A DNA stretch of 64,000 nt from Membranihabitans maritimus (GTDB taxonomy: Bacteria > Bacteroidota > Bacteroidia > Chitinophagales > Saprospiraceae). The stretch spans positions 427,943-491,942 of the forward strand of contig NZ_JAJSLW010000002.1 of NCBI RefSeq assembly GCF_021729145.1. The letters are read 5' to 3'. The notes beneath the pieces were generated by a model. That model made no database searches, had not been told where the DNA came from, and saw only the letters and a program-made list of their open reading frames with translations. Position 1 is the stretch's first letter. Every line of letters starts with the position of its first letter. The translations under genes and the position numbers were made by a program. Shown here in pieces: positions 18,524 to 26,694 of this stretch.

Positions 18524-19246
18524 TCAATTTGGGGGTGTGAAAACCAATTGCCCAAATGATTCGGGTATATGAAAATCCGGTTTATCGGTTTCAGGATCCA
18601 CCCAGGTAATCCATTTTATTTGACTTTGTAATTGATGGCTGTCCGGTAATAGAATACAATCACCTCTGTAAATTCCAGCTTCTAGTACGTCTTCTCTTAA
18701 AAGGCCAAGATCATCCAGGAAAGAAAGCCTGATAACTACTTCCATGATATATCCGTTATCCGTAATTGTTCCGTGGGTGTATAGATGTTCCCTTGGCCAA
18801 TTCCAATCCTGGTCTATTTTTCTATATAGGCTTGCCTTATAGTCCATGATCTGTCCATTAGGGGCGATCTCCAGACCGTAATAGGGGGTTAATTCTTCAT
18901 TTTTTCGAAAAAAAATTTCAACCCGGTCTGATTGTCCAATTGCTCTATTTAGGTCACTATGGTTATAAACCAGAAGGTTCTGGTCTTCTATATCATATTT
19001 TAAAAAGAGAAATTGTTCGTTGTAAAGTGCTCTGAATGCTGTTTTTTGAGGATGGCTATCATTCCAAGGAGAAGAAAAGTCATTTAGTATATTAGCTTTT
19101 GCCCAAAGGTCTTCCGGGACTAACGTATTGATTTCATTCGATTTAAAGGGGGTGGGATGTATAAAATACGTTTTGGGTTGGTTATGATTGCCGACAAAAC
19201 CGAATAGAAGAATTGATATTGATGAGATTAGTCCAAGTTTTATCAT
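18524..19246 (-). CDS. CBM9-like carbohydrate-binding protein
   Basis: Exported protein with an N-terminal hydrophobic leader and one carbohydrate-binding family 9-like sandwich that covers nearly all of its 240 residues. Typical features are the early W in EDLWAKANILNDF, TAFRALYNEQFLFLKYDIED, SDRVEIFF, YYGLEIAPNGQIMDYKAS, and the closing PDFHIPESFGQLVF. No catalytic domain is attached. It faces the phosphatase genes convergently, with 45 bp between the stop codons. It may bind a sugar ligand at the surface or in the periplasm. Confidence 0.82.
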   Translation of the reverse strand: MIKLGLISSISILLFGFVGNHNQPKTYFIHPTPFKSNEINTLVPEDLWAKANILNDFSSPWNDSHPQKTAFRALYNEQFLFLKYDIEDQNLLVYNHSDLNRAIGQSDRVEIFFRKNEELTPYYGLEIAPNGQIMDYKASLYRKIDQDWNWPREHLYTHGTITDNGYIMEVVIRLSFLDDLGLLREDVLEAGIYRGDCILLPDSHQLQSQIKWITWVDPETDKPDFHIPESFGQLVFTPPN

Positions 19247-19402
19247 CCGGTTAAATTTTTGATCATAAGGAAAACAGCCTGAGAAAATCTTATGAAAGTG
19301 TAATGTATTAAATAAATATTATACGAATGTGACTTTTTACGGTTGGTTACGTCTCAAAAAGTGCTATTGATAATATATTTAGGGTTACTTATTATTAATA
19401 GT

Positions 19403-19431
19403 ATCCGGGATCTATTCCCGGATGTTTTTTT
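19403..19431. terminator. Hairpin, possible terminator
   Basis: ATCCGGG (19403-19409) pairs perfectly with CCCGGAT (19417-19423) around a 7-nt loop and is followed on the + strand by GTTTTTTT. The T-run suits + strand transcription, but the flanking genes are both on the minus strand, so its use is unclear. It may stop antisense readthrough. Confidence 0.5.
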
Positions 19432-19452
19432 CTGATTTCCGAGAATCCTTGG

Positions 19453-19692
19453 TTAATTAAGTATATAAAAATCCGAAAAGGAGGGTTTAGAATGAGCTTT
19501 AATAATGACTTTTTTGGCTTTCAAACTATTAAATACAAAGTCAAAGTTGTTCGTTACTACATCTTTTTCAAGGTCGTGCCGGTCTTTCATATAATGAATA
19601 AGGCGGTCTTTAATCGTATCGCGGAATAGTCCTCGGGATGATTTTTTTAATATCTTGATTATAGCAGATTCGTATTCTTTCAAACTTAGCAT
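19453..19692 (-). CDS. Small protein of unknown function (79 residues)
   Basis: I do not recognise this protein. It is mostly helical and basic, starting MLSLKEYESAIIKILKKSS and ending with KAHSKPSFSDFYILN, which could be a small winged-helix-like unit. No signal peptide is visible. It lies between the purple-acid-phosphatase-like gene and the CBM9 gene on the same strand. It is kept as a probable gene because its composition is protein-like and no better frame overlaps it, but it could be spurious. Confidence 0.45.
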   Translation of the reverse strand: MLSLKEYESAIIKILKKSSRGLFRDTIKDRLIHYMKDRHDLEKDVVTNNFDFVFNSLKAKKVIIKAHSKPSFSDFYILN

Positions 19693-19837
19693 AGCCGGTA
19701 AAATAAGCGGGTATTTTGTAAATAAACTGTTTTAAATTATAAAAAAAAACTTTATCTACAAAATAATTTTTTGGACTTGCGGTGTTGTCCCCGGAACTAC
19801 ATGAAATTATACAAAATTCAGCTCTGACCAAAATGGG

Positions 19838-21202
19838 CTAATACGTTTTAGACTTTTTCTCTTTATAAGCATCGAATCGATTTTGGAATTCTTTCCAGTC
19901 TTCATCGGAAAATCTTTCCTGGTATCTTTGAGGTGGCTGTACATTCTCCTCGATTGCTCTCTCCTGGTGGTCAATAAATATTTTTTGATGATCCCTTTTG
20001 ATAATTTCAAATTGGTCATACAATTCACCGGTCACGGTATATGAAGCAAAATTGATTTGGTCTGCAGTGACATCGATTATTTGATAAAGTTGGGTACTTG
20101 CTGCTCCCCTGTCCATCCATTCGCCCATAGAAAGATTGTACATTTTTGGTCCGCTAACCGAGACTACGTATACAGGGCCTTTTATATTGCGATTTTTCAA
20201 ACCCACCGGAATATTGCCTCCTCTCCCATATGCATGGTCGTGTCCCTGAAGGACTAGATCAACATCGTATTTTTCAAATAAAGGCTTCAATGCATTCCGG
20301 AGATCCGGATTATCCCTTCCATACCCGGATGAATAAATGGGATGGTGAAAGGTAACGATGGTCCATTTTTGATCATTATTTTTTAATACTGATTCTAACC
20401 ATTGTGGTTGAGGCGAATTTTCTTCCGCTTCAAACATTGCTTGTGTATTTAATGAAATAAATCTACATCCTTGATAATCAAAATAATATACGGATTCTTT
20501 CAAACCTTCCGGTCCGTTTTGAGGAAACTCAAATGTCGGTTGCCAAAGGGGGGTGAGGTGGCGATCGCCATTGTCATCTCTATAAAATTCATGATTTCCA
20601 GGAGTAGCAATACTGGGTATCATGCCGTATAACCAACCTCCTGCATAGAACCATTCTCCCCATTCAGGGTCGTTGACACCCCGATTGACAAGGTCTCCTG
20701 CGTGTAACATAAAGTCAATTTTCTTTCCGTGAAGATTCGCTTGTCTAATAGTTCGGGACCACAGGGATTTTAGATCATTTTGGGCATCGCCAAAATATAA
20801 AAATGTAAATGGGTCATTCTTGTCTGACGGTGTTCTGAAGTGAAACCATTCACTCCACCTTTCTTTTTTACCCACCCTATATGCATATAAGGAATCCGGT
20901 TCCAGGTCATCCAGTATGGCAGAGAAAAAATGTGCTTTTACCCCGCCATCATCATAAGGATTAATTTTTGCCTCAATGGAAAACTTTTTTCGCGTGAATT
21001 CGGGATCGGCTTTTGCAGGCGCTATTTCTACTATTCCAGAATCAATATTCGCACTTACTCTCCAGGTTACCGCAGGTGTAGCGTCTTGTTTGCCGAACGT
21101 CAAATTAATACGATCCGGATATTCTGTGGGCAGAAATTCCTGGGCTTTTGCAGATAGCGAAAACAATAATATAAAACTCACCAAAAGTCGAAAGTTACAC
21201 AT
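19838..21202 (-). CDS. Purple-acid-phosphatase-like metallophosphoesterase
   Basis: Secreted phosphatase with a signal peptide (LLFSLSAKA|Q), an N-terminal fibronectin-III-like purple-acid-phosphatase domain (about 25-125: TFGKQDATPAVTWRV, LEPDSLYAYRVG), and a calcineurin-type catalytic domain. Metal-ligand blocks in order: LYFGDAQND, LHAGDLVNRG, TPGNHEFY, TFHHPIYSSG and QGHDHAYGRGG. After the core there is a charged helical tail of about 60 residues. The length of 454 residues is normal for the bacterial family. It extends the cluster of phosphate-releasing enzymes at 9.6-21.2 kb and is likely periplasmic or outer-membrane associated. Confidence 0.92.
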   Translation of the reverse strand: MCNFRLLVSFILLFSLSAKAQEFLPTEYPDRINLTFGKQDATPAVTWRVSANIDSGIVEIAPAKADPEFTRKKFSIEAKINPYDDGGVKAHFFSAILDDLEPDSLYAYRVGKKERWSEWFHFRTPSDKNDPFTFLYFGDAQNDLKSLWSRTIRQANLHGKKIDFMLHAGDLVNRGVNDPEWGEWFYAGGWLYGMIPSIATPGNHEFYRDDNGDRHLTPLWQPTFEFPQNGPEGLKESVYYFDYQGCRFISLNTQAMFEAEENSPQPQWLESVLKNNDQKWTIVTFHHPIYSSGYGRDNPDLRNALKPLFEKYDVDLVLQGHDHAYGRGGNIPVGLKNRNIKGPVYVVSVSGPKMYNLSMGEWMDRGAASTQLYQIIDVTADQINFASYTVTGELYDQFEIIKRDHQKIFIDHQERAIEENVQPPQRYQERFSDEDWKEFQNRFDAYKEKKSKTY

Positions 21203-21330
21203 AGTTTAATTGGTTCATTATTTTAAATGCTTAAAGGTAAAAAATACTGAGAAGGATACAGAAGTACTATTTTGTTAATTGATAATATTTTAATGCTCAA
21301 AAGAAGGAGGCTAATCTAAATTGAGGTTTA

Positions 21331-21789
21331 TCAATCATTAACCTTTCCGATCCATTTACCCAGGTAATCGAAAAGTATATTGATAATAAGTATTATTAAT
21401 GATATTCCACCAGCCAGATAATATTGTTTTAACCCTACACAAAGCCCTATAGCTGCTGACATCCAAATAGTAGCAGCAGTAGTCAGGTAACGTATGCGAG
21501 TATTGTCTTCACTTTTAAGTATTGTTCCGGCTCCAATAAAACCCACCCCAACTATGACAGCATGTAAAATTCTAATAGGATCGATTCCAAGGGATTCAAT
21601 ATTTACCAGACTGGAATAATCTTTCATTATAATTCTGCCAAGGGCAATAAACAATGCGGAAGCACCCGCAATTAACATATTGGTCCGGAGGCCTGCTGGT
21701 TTTTTCTTCCACTCCCGTTCAAATCCGACTATTCCACCTAAAATAATAGCTAACGCAACGTCAATTAAAATATCCCACTGAAGATTCAT
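21331..21789 (-). CDS. MgtC/SapB family inner-membrane protein
   Basis: Small polytopic membrane protein with about five hydrophobic segments. The family signature is clear: ILGGIVGFEREWKKKPAGLR, TNMLIAGASALF, then GVGFIGAGTILK and LTTAATIWMSAAIGLCVG. It is 152 residues and lacks the C-terminal soluble domain of Salmonella MgtC, like many environmental homologues. In other bacteria the family affects magnesium limitation, ATP and phosphate homeostasis. Here it stands alone with no visible regulatory leader. Confidence 0.93.
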   Translation of the reverse strand: MNLQWDILIDVALAIILGGIVGFEREWKKKPAGLRTNMLIAGASALFIALGRIIMKDYSSLVNIESLGIDPIRILHAVIVGVGFIGAGTILKSEDNTRIRYLTTAATIWMSAAIGLCVGLKQYYLAGGISLIILIINILFDYLGKWIGKVND

Positions 21790-21995
21790 ACGTGTCTTGG
21801 TTGAATTCCATTAAATATAATATCAGATAAAGGATTTTCAAAAAGGAATGTTAATCTTTATTTTCCACGACGAAATACAGACAATTTTTATTAATTTTTT
21901 TGCTTGGAAGATCCTATTATTGCAGTAAAGTTAGTTGTAAAACCTGGTACAATAGCTTTCAACAATAAATGGTAAAATATAAATGTTCAGTTAAT

Positions 21996-23147
21996 ATGGT
22001 GCGGTTAATTACAATTTTCGTCTTTTCTTTGTTTTGTTCATTGTATGGAAATAGCCAAATAGAGTTCCATAAAGAAAATTGGGCAAAAATAGTTGAAAAA
22101 GCTAATCAGGAGAATAAGCTTATTTTTCTCGATGCCTATGCTGTGTGGTGTGGTCCCTGTAAAATGATGGACCGGCAGGTCTTTTCTGATCCGGAAATTG
22201 GGGACTTTTTCAATGAGAATTTTATCAATGCTAAAATTGATATGGAAAAAGGAGAAGGCCCTGGTCTCCGTCAAAAATATCAGGTGACGGCTTATCCAAC
22301 TCTTCTTTTTATAAATGGGAATGGGGAACTGGTACACAAAACCGTAGGTTTTAAATCCCCGGATGCCCTAAGGCAAAATGCAAATACGGCATTGAGAAAA
22401 GACCATAAGGTCGAAGAATTCGAAGCGAGATATGAAAAAGGAGAACGCGATCCCGAATTTATGCTGGATTATATAATAGAGCTTAAGAAGGCTGAAAAAT
22501 CTACGGATTTTATTGCTAACAAGTTTTTTATTGATGTCCCCAACCTAGAGTCAGGAATAAAAAGTAAAATCGCATTTGAAGCCCTGGAAAGTATTGACTC
22601 TAAACTGTATGAACTGGTAAGGAATAATAAAACTTTTCTCGAAAAGGAATATGGGAAAGAAATGGTGGAAGATAAAATTTTTGAAGCTGCATTGTCTTCC
22701 ATAGAAACAGCAGTAAAATTTCAAACCTCTTCAATTTTTAAAGAAGCCCTGGAAAAGACCAGCGATTTTGGATTGGAGGATCAGAAAATTCGCAAATTGG
22801 AACTCTCTTATTATTCTCAAAGCAAAAATGAAAGCGAGTACCTCAAAGTACTTAACAAGCATATTAAGAAAGACGAACCTGATGTATGTGAACTGTCCTT
22901 TATTACTTTCAAAGCTTTTATTGATTCAGAAAATATGCAGGATTTTTCCAAACAAATTTTTATAGATGATTATAAAGAAAATATTTCATTAAACAACTTT
23001 GTCATCGGACTAAATTTGGCTATTGGTTCTAAAGATCAGGAGTTTTTGGAAAAGGTACATAGTATTATAAAAGAGGAGAATTTAAATAATACTCAGGAAT
23101 TACAAAAAATCAACAGATATTACCTCAAAGCCAAACAAATGATTTGA
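21996..23147 (+). CDS. Secreted thioredoxin-like protein
   Basis: Periplasmic thiol-disulfide protein. The CGPC active site is in YAVWCGPCKMMDRQVF, followed by the family cis-proline region VTAYPTLLFINGNGE. The thioredoxin fold occupies about the first 130 residues; the remaining 250 are helical and of unknown role. An in-frame ATG lies 27 bp upstream (21969), but the ATG at 21996 gives a clean signal peptide (MVRLITIFVFSLFC...NSQ), so I prefer it. It is monocistronic and probably works in disulfide reduction or envelope protein folding. Confidence 0.86.
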   Translation: MVRLITIFVFSLFCSLYGNSQIEFHKENWAKIVEKANQENKLIFLDAYAVWCGPCKMMDRQVFSDPEIGDFFNENFINAKIDMEKGEGPGLRQKYQVTAYPTLLFINGNGELVHKTVGFKSPDALRQNANTALRKDHKVEEFEARYEKGERDPEFMLDYIIELKKAEKSTDFIANKFFIDVPNLESGIKSKIAFEALESIDSKLYELVRNNKTFLEKEYGKEMVEDKIFEAALSSIETAVKFQTSSIFKEALEKTSDFGLEDQKIRKLELSYYSQSKNESEYLKVLNKHIKKDEPDVCELSFITFKAFIDSENMQDFSKQIFIDDYKENISLNNFVIGLNLAIGSKDQEFLEKVHSIIKEENLNNTQELQKINRYYLKAKQMI

Positions 23148-23456
23148 TTTACTGATGTGATGCAGTATAATTAGTCCTTGCCGGATTACGTGTTCCCCTT
23201 TCACCTTCCTTCCAGTACTTTCCATCCAATTACTCGAAATGGCCGGGGTTTTATATAATTTGAGGTTTTGAAATACGATGAAATTAACGGAGGAGGTCTC
23301 TACAGACCTTTCGCAACGCTAATCATTGGAGATTGTCTAATAAAATAAAACCTGTGAACAAATTTATCTACTGAAAAGGTCACGTCGTAATGCCAAAAAA
23401 AATACGGAATACTCCATTTTTTCATTATATTATGTGTGAAATAAAACTTGGAATTA
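23148..23456. other. Intergenic stretch without recognised gene
   Basis: About 310 bp between the thioredoxin-like gene and the small membrane protein. Apart from a short 5-bp hairpin (GGTCT...AGACC near 23296) I see no gene, tRNA or repeat. Confidence 0.5.
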
Positions 23457-23708
23457 ATGAATATCTTAATTTGGTTAATTATCGGGGCTATAGCTGGATG
23501 GGTTGGTAGTTTACTGTGGAAAGGTAGCGGTTCGGGCTTATTAATGAATATTATTCTCGGTATCGTCGGTGCAATTGTAGGAGGCTGGGTGTTTGGATTA
23601 CTGGGAATAAGTGCGAATGGTACGTGGGGATCGTTTGTGACAGCTGTTGTCGGAGCCTTTATTCTTCTGTGGTTGCGATCCCTCCTTTTTCACTCAACAA
23701 GGAGGTAA
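23457..23708 (+). CDS. GlsB/YeaQ/YmgE family membrane protein (transglycosylase-associated)
   Basis: Small integral membrane protein of about 83 residues with three glycine-rich hydrophobic segments: LIIGAIAGWVGSLLWKGSG, IILGIVGAIVGGWVFGLLGI, and VTAVVGAFILLWLRSLL. That is the normal layout of the family, often induced by envelope stress. The ATG at 23457 is preferred over the in-frame TTG at 23448. The following VWA gene starts 12 bp downstream, so they are probably co-transcribed. Confidence 0.88.
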   Translation: MNILIWLIIGAIAGWVGSLLWKGSGSGLLMNIILGIVGAIVGGWVFGLLGISANGTWGSFVTAVVGAFILLWLRSLLFHSTRR

Positions 23709-23720
23709 AATTTCGGAAAT

Positions 23721-24809
23721 TTGGATGTTAACAAAAAGTGGAGGCTGATTCTGGGGCCGGATTCTGATCCCGAATCTCTGGAAGAGTTGGATAGTGATAT
23801 AAAAAATATAGATTCGTCACTTTCACTGCTCTATGATAAAACTGAAAATAACCTTCTCCGGCGTTCAAGGGTAAAGCTGAATGAATGGCTCGGAGATATT
23901 CGAAATCTTTTTCCGAGAGATAAAACGATTTTCTTACAAAAGGAAGCAATTGAAAAATTTAAGATTAATGAATTGCTCTTTGAAGAAGAAACTTTTTCAA
24001 ATCTTACTCCTGATCTTGAGTTGATAAAGACTATTCTCAATCTCAAGGATCAAATACCCGACGAAAGATTAGAAGATGTAAAAAGTCTTGTAAAAGAATT
24101 TGCGGCAGATATTGAACGAAAAATTGCGTGGAATATTCAGAATTCAGTGTATTCTAATCTTTCAAAATCTGACCCTACCTATTACCCGTATCGTCGGTTT
24201 ATTGATTGGAAAAAAACGATCAAGAGGAATCTCAAGTATTATCAACCCGACCTGGATGCCATAGTGATTCAAAGATTGTATGGTCATAATATAAAATCCT
24301 CTGGATTACCTGAAGTATTTCTTGTAGTTGACTCCAGTGCAAGTATGTCTGATTCAGTTATATATTCCTCAATTATAGCCTCAATATTAGCCCATATTCG
24401 CACGATTGAAACTTCTCTGATTATTTTTGATAATGGCTTTGTAGACCTGACTGATCAACTGGACGATATAATAAAGCTTTTATTTAACATCCAGTTAGGA
24501 GGAGGTACTGATATTAAGAAAGCATTGCGATTCACCCAAACTAAGATTAAAAACCCGGATCAAAGTTATATTTTTCTTATTAGTGATCTTTATGATAATT
24601 ATAATGACGCTACATTATTTGATTTGATTAAACACATGAAAGATGATCGCATAACTATCCACTGTATGTTGTCGATGGATCAAAAAGGGAAATTAAGTTT
24701 TAACAAACCTTTGGTTAACAGACTGACAGATTATGAAATTCCCTGTTATGCAGCGTCACCGGATACATTTGGAGAGGCATTGGGAAAGGCCATTTCGGGA
24801 AACTATTAA
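23721..24809 (+). CDS. YehP-like VWA-domain protein
   Basis: Cytoplasmic von Willebrand A protein closely patterned on E. coli YehP: the N-terminal KKWRLILGPD block, a helical middle with RRFIDWKKTIKRNL, and a C-terminal VWA domain with the metal-site motif VVDSSASMSDS and LGGGTDIKKAL. Its 362 residues match the family length. The start codon is TTG at 23721; no ATG is available without losing the conserved RWRLILG block. In enterobacteria yehP travels with a MoxR-type ATPase (yehL), yehM and yehQ, none of which appear here. Such VWA proteins usually pair with an AAA+ ATPase, so the partner may be elsewhere or lost. Confidence 0.83.
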   Translation: MDVNKKWRLILGPDSDPESLEELDSDIKNIDSSLSLLYDKTENNLLRRSRVKLNEWLGDIRNLFPRDKTIFLQKEAIEKFKINELLFEEETFSNLTPDLELIKTILNLKDQIPDERLEDVKSLVKEFAADIERKIAWNIQNSVYSNLSKSDPTYYPYRRFIDWKKTIKRNLKYYQPDLDAIVIQRLYGHNIKSSGLPEVFLVVDSSASMSDSVIYSSIIASILAHIRTIETSLIIFDNGFVDLTDQLDDIIKLLFNIQLGGGTDIKKALRFTQTKIKNPDQSYIFLISDLYDNYNDATLFDLIKHMKDDRITIHCMLSMDQKGKLSFNKPLVNRLTDYEIPCYAASPDTFGEALGKAISGNY

Positions 24810-25168
24810 TTTTCTGAGAATGGATTGTCTTTTATTGGTGGGAAAGCGAATTGTGCGTCACCCTCATTCATCAATAAAATACAAAAATATTCTTTAGGGT
24901 CTTTGTATACGTCTTTAAACTCTTCGATTTTTGTATCTGCTATAACATTTTTTGCCACCAATTCTTCCAGAGAACTGGCATGTACATTCCAATCTTTTTG
25001 GGTATCCCGGGATGCATATATCCCTACTCCGATCTCAGGTTGTATTTTTGAAAATACAAAGACCGGAAAATCCGAAACGTCACTGTTCAAAATTATGGTT
25101 TGAGCCTCTGTTAGCATTTGCTTAAACCGATGATAATGCTCTTGAAAATCTTTTATTACTTCTTTCAT
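24806..25168 (-). CDS. Conserved-looking protein of unknown function (120 residues)
   Basis: Soluble protein with no signal peptide and no family I can name. It begins with a helical stretch (KEVIKDFQEHYHRFKQML), then mixed alpha/beta with SDFPVFVFSKIQPEIGVGIY and a C-terminal EYFCILLMNEGDAQFAFPP. The composition and the tight 4-bp tail-to-tail overlap with the VWA gene argue that it is real. No function is proposed. Confidence 0.7.
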   Translation of the reverse strand: MKEVIKDFQEHYHRFKQMLTEAQTIILNSDVSDFPVFVFSKIQPEIGVGIYASRDTQKDWNVHASSLEELVAKNVIADTKIEEFKDVYKDPKEYFCILLMNEGDAQFAFPPIKDNPFSEN

Positions 25169-25276
25169 AGTTCCACTTTTTATCTCAATTCAGATCACTT
25201 AAATTGACCAGAATTATACCCACCATATATTATTCAAACTAAATTTTTTCAAATTGGTTTCGAAAATATGTAAATC

Positions 25277-26692
25277 CTACTGTGATTTTCTAATCAACAA
25301 TGCAATATTTTCAACATGGCTTGTATGCGGGAACATATCAACGGGCTGCATTCTGGTGCATTTATATTCATCATCCCAAATAGCAAGATCCCTCGCCTGG
25401 GTGGAAGGATTACAGCTCACGTATATAATTTTGTTGGGCTGTAGTTGTTTGATAAAGGCAGTGACATTCGCGTGAAGACCAGCTCTGGGTGGGTCAACAA
25501 TGATAGTGTCCGGATGACCATTTCTATTAATGAATTCAGTATTCAAGACTTCTTTTACATCACCGCAATAGAAGTGACAATTACCAGAGTTGTTTAGTGT
25601 CTTATTGATGTTAGCAAAAGACACTGCTTCTTCAACCTCTTCGACACCTATCATTTTTTTTACACTATTGGCTGCATAAATGGCTATGCTTCCCAGGCCT
25701 GAATATAGATCATAAACCACCTCATCTTGCCTAAAGTCTCCAAATTCAATTACCTTATTATATAAGTTTTCAGCCTGATAAGAGTTTGTTTGGAAAAAGG
25801 ATTTAGGGCCTATTTGATATATTTTGTCCCCTAATCGTTCTTTGATATATGGATCCCCTTTGTATAAGTGTACATCTAAATCAAAGATAGTATCATTGTT
25901 CTTGGTGTTGACTACATATTGCAGCGAGGTAATTTCCGGAAATTTTTGGATTACCTCATTTAGTAATCTTTCAATCGATTCAATATCATTTTCTCCTACT
26001 ATTAGAATGACCATCAGGTCTCCGGTCCTGGTGGTACGGATAATTAAATTTCGTAAGAAACCAGTTTTATTTTTCGCATTGTAAAAGGTGTAATTTAAAT
26101 TTTTGGATGTATCCCTGATAAAATTTCTTATATCATTAGAAGATGTCGATTGGAGGTGACAATGGTCAATGTCAAGAATCCGATCAAATTTACCAGGTTT
26201 GTGAAAACCCAATGCTCTTTTTTCTTCGATAATTTCATCACTATTTAATTCAGCTGCAGTCACCCATCGATTATTTGAAAAGGTGTATTCGAGTTTATTT
26301 CTATAATAATAAATGTTTTCACATCCTAAAATTGAACCCTTTTCCCCAATTTGGATTTTTGCAATGCGGTCCATAGCATCGTAAACCATTTTTTCCTTAA
26401 GAGAAATTTGTTTTTTGTAATTCAAATTTTGCCATTTACAACCTCCGCATTCCTCAAAATGAGAACATTCGGGATTTACCCGATCCGGGCTTAGTTCTCT
26501 AAAGGATTTGACGAATCCATTCCACATCCCTTTTTTCTTCCTGATTAAATTGGCCTCAATTTGATCTCCCGGTACAGCACCCGAGATGAGGACCACTTCA
26601 CCATCTTCCGTTTTTCCTATGGCAGCTCCTTTACTTCCAATATCAAAAACTTCTACGTTTGTAATTTTCGGTTTTCTTTTTCCCCGTCCCAT
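25277..26692 (-). CDS. rlmD: 23S rRNA (uracil-1939-C5)-methyltransferase RlmD-type
   Basis: SAM-dependent RNA m5U methyltransferase. A TRAM domain covers about residues 5-65. The Fe-S cysteines follow in CSHFEECGGCKWQ with a later one in DIDHCHLQS. The SAM-binding block YDLYSGLGSIAIYAA, motif IIVDPPRAGLH and the catalytic cysteine in YVSCNPSTQARD are all intact. The length of 471 residues is normal. It ends 98 bp from the neighbouring hypothetical gene and its start is 2 bp from the end of the OmpA-like gene upstream on the same strand, so the two are probably co-transcribed. RlmD versus RlmCD-type site specificity cannot be separated by eye. Confidence 0.9.
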   Translation of the reverse strand: MGRGKRKPKITNVEVFDIGSKGAAIGKTEDGEVVLISGAVPGDQIEANLIRKKKGMWNGFVKSFRELSPDRVNPECSHFEECGGCKWQNLNYKKQISLKEKMVYDAMDRIAKIQIGEKGSILGCENIYYYRNKLEYTFSNNRWVTAAELNSDEIIEEKRALGFHKPGKFDRILDIDHCHLQSTSSNDIRNFIRDTSKNLNYTFYNAKNKTGFLRNLIIRTTRTGDLMVILIVGENDIESIERLLNEVIQKFPEITSLQYVVNTKNNDTIFDLDVHLYKGDPYIKERLGDKIYQIGPKSFFQTNSYQAENLYNKVIEFGDFRQDEVVYDLYSGLGSIAIYAANSVKKMIGVEEVEEAVSFANINKTLNNSGNCHFYCGDVKEVLNTEFINRNGHPDTIIVDPPRAGLHANVTAFIKQLQPNKIIYVSCNPSTQARDLAIWDDEYKCTRMQPVDMFPHTSHVENIALLIRKSQ

Positions 26693-26694
26693 AA

